Of a stretch of 64,000 bases of DNA, positions 13,935-27,463 are shown piece after piece. The position numbers and the translations under genes were made by a program. The notes beneath the pieces were generated by a model. It saw nothing but the letters and a program-made list of their open reading frames with translations. It had not been told where the DNA came from and searched no databases. The DNA is from Caprella mutica. Taxonomy: Eukaryota > Arthropoda > Malacostraca > Amphipoda > Caprellidae. The stretch is taken from the NCBI GenBank assembly GCA_947561585.1, contig CANNZV010001054.1, forward strand, positions 140,474 to 204,473, given 5' to 3'. Position 1 is the stretch's first letter, and every line of letters starts with the position of its first letter.

Positions 13935-14138
13935 GGTTAAATTACGAATTATCGGTCGGTTTCACTTCTTCGGTCATAGAAGAAAAAACGATATTATAAT
14001 TGTTATTTTATTTTTATTTTAGTTGGCATCCATGATAGCTGCAGGTATCATGGATACCAACTAAAATAAAAATAATAATATCGTTTTTTCTTATATGACC
14101 GAAGATGTGAAACTGACCGATAATTCGTAATTTTCCCT
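13935..14138. mobile_element. Foldback element copy 7
   Basis: ggttaaattacgaattatcg and its inverse ending attcgtaattttccct, with TA flanks. The core carries the ggcatccatgat/atcatggatacc pair. Confidence 0.8.
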
Positions 14139-14139
14139 A

Positions 14140-15070
14140 TAATAGAATTTATCATTCTGGCAGTGACATTCACAGTCACGTAAGCTGTGACATTGATTGC
14201 TATCACTGCGGTATTTAAATAAAATGCGGAAATGGTTAGACAGATAATAGCATATGAATGTAGTAATTGCCACGAGATGAAAGATACACAGCTATAAAGG
14301 TCAAAATGCAGCACATTACACAGGGTTATCGGCCTTATGGAGAAGGAACTGAACAATAGCACTCTTTGCTTGCTAGGTGATAAAAAGCGACATTTGTAAA
14401 TTAAATATCACTCTCTTTGTTCAGCCAATTAATTCACATTTAAAAAGGTTACGATCTCGTCTGTTGCTGGGAAACGTATTTTACGATAGAAAAATGACAT
14501 GTTTTTTTTTTGTAAACACGAGTGCATTTCTTTCATATCTCTCCACATATCTAAATATGTTTTCCTTGTATCCGTGTATTATGCTAATTTAAAATATGTT
14601 CTCACATTTACGTACCCTGTGTTTTGGTTAATTTGATACGTGTACAATTGTATGCCAAACAACATATAGTGACAAGGAAATCTTGTAAACAGGCTTCTAG
14701 TTGCAATTTCTATAGGGATTATTTTCTAGAGACTAACTATATCATATTTATTACCTTAAATAAATGTTTTATTTTATATTGATTAATACTTTATATTTTT
14801 TAAGGCAAAATAATATTCATTAATACAATTTTTTTTAATATTCATCAATTTAAAAATATTTATTAATTTAAATAAAAATATTCATTGATCTAATTAAGAA
14901 TATTGATTAATTTAAAAATTACTTAATTTAAAAATATTCATTAATCTAATTAAGAATATTGATTAATTTAAAAAGAATAATTAATTTGAAGAATATTCAT
15001 TGAAATAAAAATAATCATTAACTCCAAATTTTCATTAATATGATAAACATGATAATCCCTTTAATTTTCT
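14140..15070. other. AT-rich stretch
   Basis: Short open frames only. 14770-15020 is a loose attcattaattta low-complexity series. 16590-16930 and 19430-20020 are similar, with nothing called. Confidence 0.6.
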
Positions 15071-15075
15071 ATATT

Positions 15076-15217
15076 GGGTAAGTTTTGAGTTATCGGACAG
15101 TTCCACATTTTCGATCACATATAAAAAAAATATATAATAATTACTGACTTTGATTTGAAATATCTTTTCTTACATGCTTGGCAATGTGGAACCGTCCGAC
15201 AATTCGAAACTAACCCT
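15076..15217. mobile_element. Foldback element copy 8
   Basis: gggtaagttttgagttatcg and its inverse ending attcgaaactaaccct, of the cacattttcg subfamily. It lies 57 bp from copy 9. Confidence 0.75.
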
Positions 15218-15274
15218 AGTTTCTTCATTAACATTTACCTATTTTCTATATCAAAGGAAAACATCTCGAGTCTA

Positions 15275-15442
15275 GGGTAAGTTACGAATTATCGGTCAGT
15301 ACTACATCTTCGGTCATATAAGAAAAAAACAATATAAAAATTGTTATTATTAGATAGCACTGTGTAATAATAACAATTTTTATATTGTTTTTTCTTATAT
15401 GACCGAAGATGTAGTACTGACCGATAATTCGTAACTTACCCT
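15275..15442. mobile_element. Foldback element copy 9, near-perfect arms
   Basis: The arms of about 75 bp differ by little more than one A/T in a homopolymer. Ends gggtaagttacgaattatcg and inverse, with TA flanks. This is the best-preserved, probably youngest full copy. Confidence 0.9.
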
Positions 15443-15579
15443 ATCTAGACACATAAAATCGTACTATATTATACTTATTATTACTACAGGAATGAGGATA
15501 TTTCTAAAAGTAAGCTCTACAGTTGCTACACTGTACAATGTTTACTGTACATAATAACTGTAGAATGTAGTAGCTGACT

Positions 15580-16590
15580 GTACATTGTACCAACTGTAGT
15601 ATGTAGCAACTGTACAATGTACCAACTGTACAATGTACCAGCTGTACAATGTTCCAACTGTACAGTGTACCAACTGTACAGTGTACCAACTGTACAGTGT
15701 ACCAACTGTACAGTGTACCAGCTGTACAATGTACCAGCTGTACAATGTACCAACTGTACAATGTACCAGCTGTACAATGTTCCAACTGTACAGTGTACCA
15801 ACTGTACAGTGTACCAACTGTACAGTGTACCAACTGTACAGTGTACCAGCTGTACAATGTACCAGCTGTACAATGTACCAGCTGTACAATGTACCAACTG
15901 TACAATGTACCAGCTGTACAATGTTCCAACTGTACAGTGTACCAACTGTACAGTGTACCAACTGTACAGTGTACCAACTGTACAGTGTACCAACTGTACA
16001 GTGTACCAACTGTACAGTGTACCAACTGTACAGTGTACCAACTGTACAGTGTACCAACTGTACAGTGTACCAACTGTACAGTGTACCAACTGTACAGTGT
16101 ACCAACTGTACAGTGTACCAACTGTACAGTGTACCAACTGTACAGTGTACCAACTGTACAGTGTACCAACTGTACAGTGTACCAACTGTACAGTGTACCA
16201 ACTGTACAGTGTACCAACTGTACAGTGTACCAACTGTACAGTGTACCAACTGTACAGTGTACCAACTGTACAGTGTACCAACTGTACAGTGTACCAACTG
16301 TACAGTGTACCAACTGTACAGTGTACCAACTGTACAGTGTACCAACTGTACAGTGTACCAACTGTACAGTGTACCAGCTGTACAGTGTACCAACTGTACA
16401 GTGTACCAACTGTACAGTGTACCAACTGTACAGTGTACCAACTGTACAGTGTAGCAACTGTACAGTGTACCAGCTGTACAGTGTACCAACTGTACAGTGT
16501 AGCGAACTGATTGCACAGTACATTCAGTGTACAGTGTAGTAGCTGACTGTACAGTGTAGCTGACTGTACAGTGTAGCTGACTGTACTTAA
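15580..16590 (+). repeat. 16-bp minisatellite, about 58 copies
   Basis: The unit tgtaccaactgtacag contains the perfect palindrome ctgtacag. Variants (agctgtacaatg, gttccaac) concentrate at 15600-15930, with a homogeneous block after that. All six frames lack stops over long spans, so the overlapping frames are not genes. Confidence 0.97.
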
Positions 16591-16929
16591 TGCGAGTAGG
16601 TAACTTTCTAAGTAATAGCTAATGGAAGCATGTATAGATAATTTCTATGGATAATAACACACATACATACATGTGTAATGTGAACATACATATGTATTAT
16701 TAGCATAATACCTTATATGATTAAAATAGAACAATTAGTTAGAAATGAATAAATTCGATAAGTAATTTATATAATACACGCTATAGAAAATGTCAATAAA
16801 CCAAAAGTATCTAAAATATTAGACCTGGTTTAAAATATTGATTAGAAGAAAATATATATCTAGATTTAAATCATTGAGTTATATATATATATATTCGTAA
16901 TTAATAACATATATTAACAATACAAGATA

Positions 16930-17094
16930 GGGTAAGTTACGAATTATCGGTCAGTACAACATCTTCGGTCATATAAGAAAAGAACGATATAAAAATTGAT
17001 ATTATTACACAGTGCTATCTAATACTAATAATTTTTATATTGTTTTTTCTTATGTCCGAAGATGTAGTACTGACCGACAATTCGTAACTTACCC
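16930..17094. mobile_element. Foldback element copy 10
   Basis: gggtaagttacgaattatcg with its inverse ending aattcgtaacttaccc, flanked by TA. The loop matches copies 2 and 9 (acagtgctatctaat). Confidence 0.88.
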
Positions 17095-17280
17095 TATGTA
17101 TATAATAACATATAAATATAATTTAGTAAAAATCAATGATCTTTCCTTCATCAATGATTATTTAAAAAATTACATTGAAGCGTGATGACATTTATAACAC
17201 TAAACAGTGCCTCTAATAATAATTACCCGATGTTATAGCGACCGTGTCTCTTATAGTGACCAAAAAAAAAAAGCCATATA

Positions 17281-17426
17281 GGGTAGGTTCTGAGTTATCG
17301 GACAGTTCCACATTTTCGATACTATAAAAAACATTTATAATAAATAACGAGAAAAACAATAATTATGATATATACTCTACATATGATCGAAAATGTGAAG
17401 TTGTCCGATAACTTGGAACTTACCAT
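17281..17426. mobile_element. Foldback element copy 11
   Basis: gggtaggttctgagttatcg with inverse ending taacttggaacttacc; cacattttcg subfamily. Confidence 0.75.
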
Positions 17427-17671
17427 AACAATAGATATCAATGTTATGTTTTCAGACAAGGCAAATAAGGCTGGAAGAAGTTACATAGTAACTTTAAGCT
17501 ATCTAGTAACTTGAATATGAGAAGCTACCTAATAACTCGAGCTACATTTTCTCTTTGCAATTTTAAAAGAAAATAAATAAATGAATTACTTGTGTTGACT
17601 TTGTTAGACGTACATAATGATGAGAAATTTGAAATGAGCTGAAAATTAATGAGAAAATGATAGGAGAGAGA

Positions 17672-19412
17672 GAGTTATGAGAACAGAGTATGAGTTATGA
17701 GAACAGAGTATGAGTTATGAGAACAGAGTATGAGTTATGAGAACAGAGTATGAGTTATGAAAACAGAGTATGAGTTATGAGAACAGAGTATGAGTTATGA
17801 GAACAGAGTATGAGTTATGAGAACAGAGTATGAGTTATGAGAACAGAGTATGAGTTATGAGAACAGAGTATGAGTTATGAGAACAGAGTATGAGTTATGA
17901 TAACAGAGTATGAGTTATGATAACAGAGTATGAGTTATGAGAACAGAGTATGAGTTATGATAACAGAGTATGAGTTATGAGAACAGAGTATGAGTTATGA
18001 GAACAGAGTATGAGTTATGATAACAGAGTATGAGTTATGAGAACAGAGTATGAGTTATGAGAACAGAGTATGAGTTATGAGAACAGAGTATGAGTTATGA
18101 GAACAGAGTATGAGTTATGAGAACAGAGTATGAGTTATGAGAACAGAGTATAAGTTATGAGAACAGAGTATGAGTTATGAGAACAGAGTATGAGTTATGA
18201 GAACAGAGTATAAGTTATGAGAACAGAGTATGAGTTATGAGAACAGAGTATGAGTTATGAGAACAGAGTATGAGTTATGAAAACAGAGTATGAGTTATGA
18301 GAACAGAGTATGAGTTATGAGAACAGAGTATGAGTTATGAGAACAGAGTATGAGTTATGAGAACAGAGTATGAGTTATGAGAACAGAGTATGAGTTATGA
18401 GAACAGAGTATGAGTTATGATAACAGAGTATGAGTTATGATAACAGAGTATGAGTTATGAGAACAGAGTATGAGTTATGATAACAGAGTATGAGTTATGA
18501 GAACAGAGTATGAGTTATGAGAACAGAGTATGAGTTATGATAACAGAGTATGAGTTATGAGAACAGAGTATGAGTTATGAGAACAGAGTATGAGTTATGA
18601 GAACAGAGTATGAGTTATGAGAACAGAGTATGAGTTATGAGAACAGAGTATAAGTTATGAGAACAGAGTATGAGTTATGAGAACAGAGTATGAGTTATGA
18701 GAACAGAGTATAAGTTATGAGAACAGAGTATGAGTTATGAGAACAGAGTATGAGTTATGAGAACAGAGTATGAGTTATGAAAACAGAGTATGAGTTATGA
18801 GAACAGAGTATGAGTTATGAGAACAGAGTATGAGTTATGAGAACAGAGTATGAGTTATGAGAACAGAGTATGAGTTATGAGAACAGAGTATGAGTTATGA
18901 GAACAGAGTATGAGTTATGATAACAGAGTATGAGTTATGATAACAGAGTATGAGTTATGAGAACAGAGTATGAGTTATGATAACAGAGTATGAGTTATGA
19001 GAACAGAGTATGAGTTATGAGAACAGAGTATGAGTTATGATAACAGAGTATGAGTTATGAGAACAGAGTATGAGTTATGAGAACAGAGTATGAGTTATGA
19101 GAACAGAGTATGAGTTATGAGAACAGAGTATGAGTTATGAGAACAGAGTATAAGTTATGAGAACAGAGTATGAGTTATGAGAACAGAGTATGAGTTATGA
19201 GAACAGAGTATAAGTTATGAGAACAGAGTATGAGTTATGAGAACAGAGTATGAGTTATGAGAACAGAGTATGAGTTATGAGAACAGAGTATAAGTTATGA
19301 GAACAGAGTATGAGTTATGATAACAGAGTATGAGTTATGAGAACAGAGTATGAGTTATGAGAACAGAGTATGAGTTATGAGAACAGAGTATGAGTTATGA
19401 GAACACAGAGTT
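17672..19412 (+). repeat. 20-bp minisatellite, about 87 copies, 500-bp higher-order repeat
   Basis: The unit is gagttatgagaacagagtat. Variant markers recur in fixed order at 500 or 520 bp spacing: aaaca at 17761, 18281, 18781; paired taaca at 17901/17921, 18421/18441, 18921/18941; taagttat at 18151, 18651, 19151. Confidence 0.97.
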
Positions 19413-20024
19413 ATGATAACTATAAAAAATATTTTCGATTAAAACTCTTATTAAGAAATTAAAAAGTTTATAATTAAATCATCAAATCTATCATTATAAT
19501 AAAAGATTAAATTTGATGACAAAAAACATTAATGAAAAAATGAAAAAAAGTAGATTAGGAAAAAATTAATATAATTAATAATCCAATCGAAATGAATGAA
19601 TGATTAATAAAATTTATATTAAAAGTTCAAGTTATTTTAATAATTTAACGCTATTTGAATAATTTTGTCAGTACCATTGCATAGTAATATCTCAAATATA
19701 TAAGTACATACATTGGTCTAAAATATTAAAATTATTTATGAGGAAATCAGCTGATGCGGAGGCAAAAAAACGTTTGAACTCCCATAAAACGTCACTAAAC
19801 TTCCAAAGCCATTAATTCGATGAGAACGTTTGCAGTTTCTGGGTCAAGCGTACAAAAAGCACTAACTAACGATATAGTTAATAGAGGGGGCTATTTGGAA
19901 ACTAAAGCATAAAAATAATATCGCATTAATTGCACCTGGGGTTTGGAAGTGATAGAATGAGTAGCAAAATACCTTGAACTTAAAGGACGGTACTGCGCAC
20001 TAAATACTGGCTAGAACAGTACAC

Positions 20025-22296
20025 TGTGTATTGGCGAAAGCAGTAACGCAGTACATAGTGTATTGGAGAGAGCAGTACATAGTGTACTGGAGAGAGCAGT
20101 ACATAGTGTAATGGAGAGAGCAGTACATAGTGTATTGGAGAGAGCAGTACATAGTGTACTGGAGAGAGCAGTACATAGTGTAATGGAGAGAGCAGTACAT
20201 AGTGTATTGGAGAGAGCAGTACATAGTGTAATGGAGAGAGCAGTACATAGTGTAATGGAGAGAGCAGTACATAGTGTATTGGAGAGAGCAGTACATAGTG
20301 TATTGGAGAGAGCAGTACATAGTGTAATGGAGAGAGCAGTACATAGTGTATTGGAGAGAGCAGTACATAGTGTAATGGAGAGAGCAGTACATAGTGTACT
20401 GGAGAGAGCAGTACATAGTGTACTGGAGAGAACAGTACATAGTGTACTGAAGAGAACAGTACAAAGTGTACTGAAGAGAACAGTACACTGTGTATTGGCG
20501 AAAGCAGTAACGCAGTACATAGTGTATTGGAGAGAGCAGTACATAGTGTACTGGAGAGAGCAGTAAATAGTGTACTGGAGAGAGCATTACATAGTGTACT
20601 GGAAAGAGCATTACATAGTGTACTGGAGAGAGCATTACATAGTGTACTGGAGAGAGCAGTACATAGTGTAATGGAGAGAGCAGTACATAGTGTATTGGAG
20701 AGAGCAGTACATAGTGTATTGGAGAGAGCAGTACATAGTGTAATGGAGAGAGCAGTACATAGTGTATTGGAGAGAGCAGTACATAGTGTATTGGAGAGAG
20801 CAGTACAAAGTGTAATGGAGAGAGCAGTACATAGTGTAATGGAGAGAGCAGTACATAGTGTATTGGAGAGAGCAGTACATAGTGTAATGGAGAGAGCAGT
20901 ACATAGTGTACTGGAGAGAGCAGTACATAGTGTACTGGAGAGAACAGTACATAGTGTACTGAAGAGAACAGTACAAAGTGTACTGAAGAGAACAGTACAC
21001 TGTGTATTGGCGAAAGCAGTAACGCAGTACATAGTGTATTGGAGAGAGCAGTACATAGTGTACTGGAGAGAGCAGTAAATAGTGTACTGGAGAGAGCATT
21101 ACATAGTGTACTGGAAAGAGCATTACATAGTGTACTGGAGAGAGCATTACATAGTGTACTGGAGAGAGCAGTACATAGTGTAATGGCTAGAGCAGTACAT
21201 AGTGTACTGGCTAGAGCAGTACACTATGTATTGGCGAAAGCAGTAACGCAGTACATAGTGTACTGGAGAGAGCAGTACATAGTGTACTGAAGAGAGCAGT
21301 ATATAGTGTATTGGAGAGAGCAGTACATAGTGTACTGGAGAGAGCAGTACATAGTGTACTGGAGAGAGCAGTACATAGTGTACTGAAGAGAGCAGTACAT
21401 AGTGTATTGTAGAGAGCAGTACATAGTGTATTGGAGAGAGCAGTACATAGTGTATTGGAGAGAGCAGTACATAGTGTATTGGAGAGAGCAGTACATAGTG
21501 TATTGGAGAGAGCAGTACATAGTATACTGGAGAGAGCAGTACATAGTGTACTGGAGAGAGCAGTACATAGTGTATTGGAGAGAGCAGTACATAGTGTACT
21601 GGAGAGAGCAGTACATAGTGTACTGGAGAGAGCAGTACATAGTGCATTGGAGAGAGCAGTACATAGTGTATTGGAGAGAGCAGTACATAGTGTATTGGAG
21701 AGAGCAGTACATAGTGTATTGGAGAGAGCAGTACATAGTGTATTGGAGAGCAGTACATAGTGTACTGGAGAGAGCAGTACATAGTGTATTGGAGAGAGCA
21801 GTACATAGTGTACTGGAGAGAGCAGTACATAGTGTACTGGAGAGAGCAGTACATAGTGTACTGGAGAGAGCAGTACATAGTGTATTGGAGAGAGCAGTAC
21901 ATAGTGTACTGGCTAGAGCAGTACATAGTGTATTGGAGAGAGCAGTACATAGTGTATTGGAGAGAGCAGTACATAGTGTATTGGAGAGAGCAGTACATAG
22001 TGTACTGGCTAGAGCAGTACATAGTGTATTGGAGAGAGCAGTACATAGTGTATTGGAGAGAGCAGTACATAGTGTATTGGAGAGAGCAGTACATAGTGTA
22101 TTGGAGAGAGCAGTACATAGTGTATTGGAGAGAGCAGTACATAGTGTATTGGAGAGAGCAGTACATAGTGTACTGGAGAGAGCAGTACATAGTGTACTGG
22201 AGAGAGCAGTACATAGTGTACTGGAGAGAGCAGTACATAGTGTATTGGAGAGAGCAGTACATAGTGTATTGGAGAGAGCAGTACATAGTGTACTGA
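20025..22296 (+). repeat. 24-bp minisatellite, about 94 copies, block duplications
   Basis: The unit includes gtacatagtgtactggagag and agca. A spacer variant, ggcgaaagcagtaacgcag, occurs at 20033, 20497, 21009 and 21233. The blocks following 20497 and 21009 share the same series of variants. Frames on both strands are open because the unit is 24 bp; not a gene. Confidence 0.97.
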
Positions 22297-22305
22297 AGAG
22301 TGTGT

Positions 22306-22475
22306 ATCTACACACTGTATAGGGTGTATCTACACACACTATACACAGTGTGTATCTACACACACTATACACAGTGTGTATCTACACACACTATACACAG
22401 TGTGTATCTACACACACTATACACAATGTGTATCTACACACACTATACACAGTGTGTATCTACACACCGTACCAA
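22306..22475 (+). repeat. 26-bp repeat, about 6 copies
   Basis: The unit includes gtgtgtatctacacacacta and tacaca, nearly self-complementary around gtgtgtatctacacac. Confidence 0.93.
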
Positions 22476-22582
22476 TGCAATAACTGCATTGTAGGTTAAG
22501 GTCGCGTAATTCAATCAATTAGGAAGAATTAAAACACTAACTTCTTTATAACACCTGATGACATACTAATGAAAGTCAATAA

Positions 22583-22812
22583 AATGCCAATGTTATACCA
22601 TTAACTAATGCCAATGTTATACCATTAATAAATGCCAATGTTATACCATTAACTAATGCCAATGTTATACCATTAATAAATGCCAATGTTATACCATTAA
22701 TAAATGCCAATGTTATACCATTAACTAATGCCAATGTTATACCATTAATAAATGCCAATATTATACCATGAATCTATGACAATGTTATACCATTAATAAA
22801 TGCAAATGTTAT
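22583..22812 (+). repeat. 24-bp repeat, about 9.5 copies
   Basis: The unit includes aatgccaatgttataccatt and aact or aata. Confidence 0.95.
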
Positions 22813-23198
22813 AGTACACATGCACCTGTATAGTTCACATGCACCTGTATAGTACACATGCACCTGTATAGTACACATGCACCTGTATAGTACACATGCA
22901 TCTGTATAGTACACATGCACCTGTATAGTACACATGCACCTGTATAGTACACATGCATCTGTATAGTACACATGCACCTGTATAGTACACATGCACCTGT
23001 ATAGTACACATGCACCTGTATAGTACACATGCACCTGTATAGTACACATGCACCTGTATAGTACACATGCACCTGTATAGTACACATGCACCTGTATAGT
23101 ACACATGCACCTGTATAGTACACATGCACCTGTATAGTACACATGCACCTGTATAGTACACATGCACCTGTATAGTACACATGCACCTGTATAGTACA
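22812..23198 (+). repeat. 19-bp repeat, about 20 copies
   Basis: The unit is agtacacatgcacctgtat. The final unit faces its inverse (actatacaggtg, 23208-23219), giving a small hairpin at the array edge. Confidence 0.96.
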
Positions 23199-23589
23199 CA
23201 ATTCACTAACTATACAGGTGACATACATAACTACACATTCCGACACACTTTCACACATATGTTTTATGTTATGACACACGCGGAAGATTTCAAACATTGT
23301 AAAATCAACAGTGAATGGCTAAATTAAATTCATATATCATATTATTGACCCCTCGAATTGTTATACGATATGCAGTTTTTAGAAATAATTTAACTTTTTA
23401 GATAGCTTATAAAATTAGGTATATAATTAAATCATAAAGTATCATAATTTTGTTACATATATTCAAAATAAATAATAGTTATAACTAAGATAGAGTGAAC
23501 GTACTGAGAGATTGATGAAATGTAAACAAATAGCACATTTATTTAAATATCAATGGTGACTAAATTGATTAAAGTGCGATAGTTTTAGT

Positions 23590-23886
23590 GGTACAACACA
23601 TTCAGACTAGTAGTACAGTACATTCAGACTAGTAGTACAGCACATTCAGACTAGTAGTACAGCACATTCAGGCTAGCAGTACAGCACATTCAGACTAGTA
23701 GTACAGCACATTCAGGCTAGTAGTACAGTACATTCAGGCTAGTAGTACAGCACATTCAGGCTAGTAGTACAGCACATTCAGGCTAGTAGTACAGCACATT
23801 CAGGCTAGCAGTACAGCACATTCAGGCTAGTAGTACAGCACATTCAGACTAGTAGTACAGCACATTCAGACTAGTAGTACAGCACA
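23590..23886 (+). repeat. 22-bp repeat, about 13 copies
   Basis: The unit is agtacagcacattcagacta plus gt, with gg/ga variants. It runs directly into the 17-bp array. Confidence 0.95.
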
Positions 23887-24760
23887 TTTAGTAGTACAGC
23901 ACATTTAGTAGTACAACACATTTAGTAGTACAGCACATTTAGTAGTACAGCACATTTAGTAGTACAACACATTTAGTAGTACAACACATTTAGTAGTACA
24001 ACACATTTAGTAGTACAGCACATTTAGTAGTACAGCACATTTAGTAGTACAACACATTTAGTAGTACAACACATTTAGTAGTACAGCACATTTAGTAGTA
24101 CAACACATTTAGTAAGTACAACACATTTAGTAGTACAACACATTTAGTAGTACAGCACATTTAGTAGTACAGCACATTTAGTAGTACAGCACATTTAGTA
24201 GTACAGCACATTTAGTAGTACAACACATTTAGTAGTACAACACATTTAGTAGTACAACACATTTAGTAGCACAACACATTTAGTAGTACAGCACATTTAG
24301 TAGTACAGCACATTTAGTAGTACAACACATTTAGTAGTACAGCACATTTAGTAGTACAGCACATTTAGTAGTACAGCACATTTAGTAGTACAACACATTT
24401 AGTAGTACAACACATTTAGTAGTACAGCACATTTAGTAGTACAGCACATTTAGTAGTACAGCACATTTAGTAGTACAGCACATTTAGTAGTACAACACAT
24501 TTAGTAGTACAGCACATTTAGTAGTACAGCACATTTAGTAGTACAACACATTTAGTAGTACAGCACATTTAGTAGTACAGCACATTTAGTAGTACAGCAC
24601 ATTTAGTAGTACAGCACATTTAGTAGTACAGCACATTTAGTAGTACAGCACATTTAGTAGTACAGCACATTTAGTAGTACAGCACATTTAGTAGTACAGC
24701 ACATTTAGTAGTACAGCACATTTAGTAGTACAGCACATTTAGTAGCACAACACATTTAGT
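23880..24760 (+). repeat. 17-bp repeat, about 52 copies
   Basis: The unit agtacagcacatttagt equals the preceding 22-bp unit without cagac. Variation is almost only agcaca versus aacaca. Confidence 0.97.
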
Positions 24761-25115
24761 TCACTAGTCTTCAATAAATATGAGTAAATAGTCTGCTTAA
24801 ATATAAGTTTATGTTTAAAATGAAATATATTAATAAAATATGATATATAAATAATAATTGAGTAAAACTACAAAATGCTTGAATTTGGTGGCACCTTTTT
24901 TTTCAGTTTGCACATCAACAATGGAAAATAAGCTACAGTGACAATTAACAAATACGAATTAAAGAACAGATGAAGATATAATGTAATATTTAAAAAAAAA
25001 CTTATCGAATTACTGTGGAGTGAATAGGTACCTAAATATCACTATACATGTCAATAACTTTAATGCACTAAAAAGTACTTTTGTATTTTTCATCCGGTAT
25101 ATATTGAGCAATCTA

Positions 25116-25603
25116 ATGGACAATGAGACAATCTAAAGGACAATCGGACAAAAGAGACAATCTAAGGGACAATGGGACAAAAGAGACAATCTAAGGGACA
25201 ATGGGACAAAAGAGACAATGGGACAATCTAAGGGACAATGGGACAAAAGAGACAATGGGACAAAAGGGACAATCTAAAGGACAATGGGACAAAAGGGACA
25301 ATCTAAGGGATAATGGGACAATCTAAGGGACAATGGGACAATCTAAGGGACAATGGGACAATCTAAGGGACAATGGGACAATCTAAGGGACAATGGGACA
25401 ATCTAAGGGACAATGGGACAAAAGAGACAATGGGACAATCTAAGGGACAATGGGACAATCTAAGGGACAATGGGACAAAAGAGACAATGGGACAATCTAA
25501 GGGACAATGGGACAATCTAAGGGACAATGGGACAATCTAATAGACAATGGGACAATCTAAGGGACAATGGGACAATCTAATAGACAATGGGACAATCTAA
25601 GGC
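25116..25603 (+). repeat. About 20-bp composite repeat
   Basis: Units of gacaatgggacaatctaagg are mixed with gacaaaaga pieces, all built on gggacaa. Confidence 0.93.
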
Positions 25604-25765
25604 ACACATCATTAATTTTGAAATCAGTGGAAACTATCTATTTATATCACTCTTAGAGATCACAGTGCCACTGCTATCATACATGCAACTGAACTGTAAG
25701 AAAAAAAACAGAAGAGAGAGCACCGTGACTCAGCAAATATTAGAAAAAAATGTCAGTACATCCAG

Positions 25766-26862
25766 TACAGTGCTTTGTACTAAGACTGAGCCTATATATA
25801 AAGTACAGTGCTTTACCTCTACTATATACAAAGTACAGTGCTTTACCTCTAAATACTAAGTACAGTGCTTTGCTTCTATAGACTAAGTACAGTGCTTTAC
25901 CTCTAAATACTAAGTACAGTGCTTTGCTTCTATAGACTAAGTACAGTGCTTAACCTCTATATACAAAGTACAGTGCTTTACTTCTATATACAAAGTACAG
26001 TGCTTTACCTCTATATACAAAGTACAGTGCTTTACCTCTAAATACTAAGTACAGTGCTTTGCTTCTATAGACTAAGTACAGTGCTTAACCTCTATATACA
26101 AAGTACAGTGCTTCACCTCTATATACAAAGTACAGTGCTTTACCTCTATATACAAAGTACAGTGCTTTACCTCTATATATAAAGTACAGTGCTTTACCTC
26201 TATATACAAAGTACAGTGCTTTACCTCTATATACAAAGTACAGTGCTTTACCTTTATATACAAAGTACAGTGCTTTACCTCTATATACAAAGTACAGTGC
26301 TTTACCTCTATATACAAAGTACAGTGCTTTACCTCTATATACAAAGTACAGTGCTTTACCTCTATATACAAAGTACAGTGCTTTACCTTTATATACAAAG
26401 TACAGTGCTTTACCTCTATATACAAAGTACAGTGCTTTACCTCTATATACAAAGTACAGTGCTTTACCTCTATATACAAAGTACAGTGCTTCACCTCTAT
26501 ATACAAGTACAGTGCTTTACCTCTATATACAAAGTACAGTATTTTACCTCTATATACAAAGTACAGTGCTTTACCTCTATATACAAAGTACAGTGCTTTA
26601 CCTCTATATACTAAGTACAGTGCTTTACCTCTATATACAAAGTACAGTACTTTACCTCTATATACAAAGTACAGTGCTTTACCTCTATATACAAAGTACA
26701 GTACTTTACCTCTATATACAAAGTACAGTGCTTTACCTCTATATACAAAGTACAGTGCTTTACCTCTATATACAAAGTACAGTACTTTACCTCTATATAC
26801 AAAGTACAGTGCTTTACCTCTATATACAAAGTACAGTGCTTCACCTCTATATACAAGTACAT
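25766..26862 (+). repeat. 27-bp minisatellite, about 40 copies
   Basis: The unit includes ctatatacaaagtacagtgc and tttacct. The first third has irregular variants (actaagt, tatagac). Open frames encode a nonapeptide repeat with no unique flank. Confidence 0.96.
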
Positions 26863-26929
26863 CAAAGTTACAAGGTACAAATTGTCCCACATTCAATCAT
26901 GTCAAGGCAACAGAAGCGCATTCGAAATA

Positions 26930-27045
26930 GTGCACAGTGCATATACTGTATACAGTGCACGGTATATTTACTGTATACGGTATATATACCGTATACAGTA
27001 TATATACCGTATATAGTGTATATACTGCACACAGTGCACTCTAAT
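26930..27045. repeat. Palindrome-dense gtatac tract
   Basis: It contains a 32-bp perfect palindrome at 26969-27000 centred on ggtatatatacc, with nested neighbours such as actgtatacagt. Confidence 0.9.
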
Positions 27046-27109
27046 AAATGAAGCTAAGCAACACAGTACAGTGTACCACAGTACAGTGTACCACAGTGTA
27101 CTCTCTATC

Positions 27110-27463
27110 AGAGTGACAGAGTGACATATATAAGAGATAGAGATAACGCACAGTGTGTTATCTCGTTCACCGCTTCATTTTCCTCTGACCCCCATTGCAG
27201 TTTGTCTCAAATCAGGAAATGAGAGTAAAACACTTCCTGACTCAAGCAGGAAAACCTGCTCTGCTTGCTTGCTCTCACCACCCGCTGATTGTTGTTGCTT
27301 GCACGGTCAAGGGGACTGCTAATGCGGTGACCTGCACTGTGTAGTAAACAGAAGGCTGTGAAAAGGACTCGCTAGGACTTTATTGGGGGTGGATAAATTA
27401 AAGGAGATAAAGTAATAGTGGAAGTGAATTTAAAAATAGTAGAGTGTACATAATTTTGTAGAG
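27110..27463. other. GC-richer unique stretch
   Basis: No open frame of note. It includes an inverted pair, atcaggaaatgag and cttcctga. Function not seen. Confidence 0.5.

Noticed and set aside
14048..14362. 104-codon minus frame
   Set aside because: Overlaps foldback copy 7 and shows no domain.
15504..16539. Long open frames on both strands, about 300 codons each
   Set aside because: The 16-bp unit has no stop in any frame; the peptides are pure repeats.
20000..22372. Cys- and Tyr-rich long frames
   Set aside because: Artefacts of the 24-bp array on both strands.
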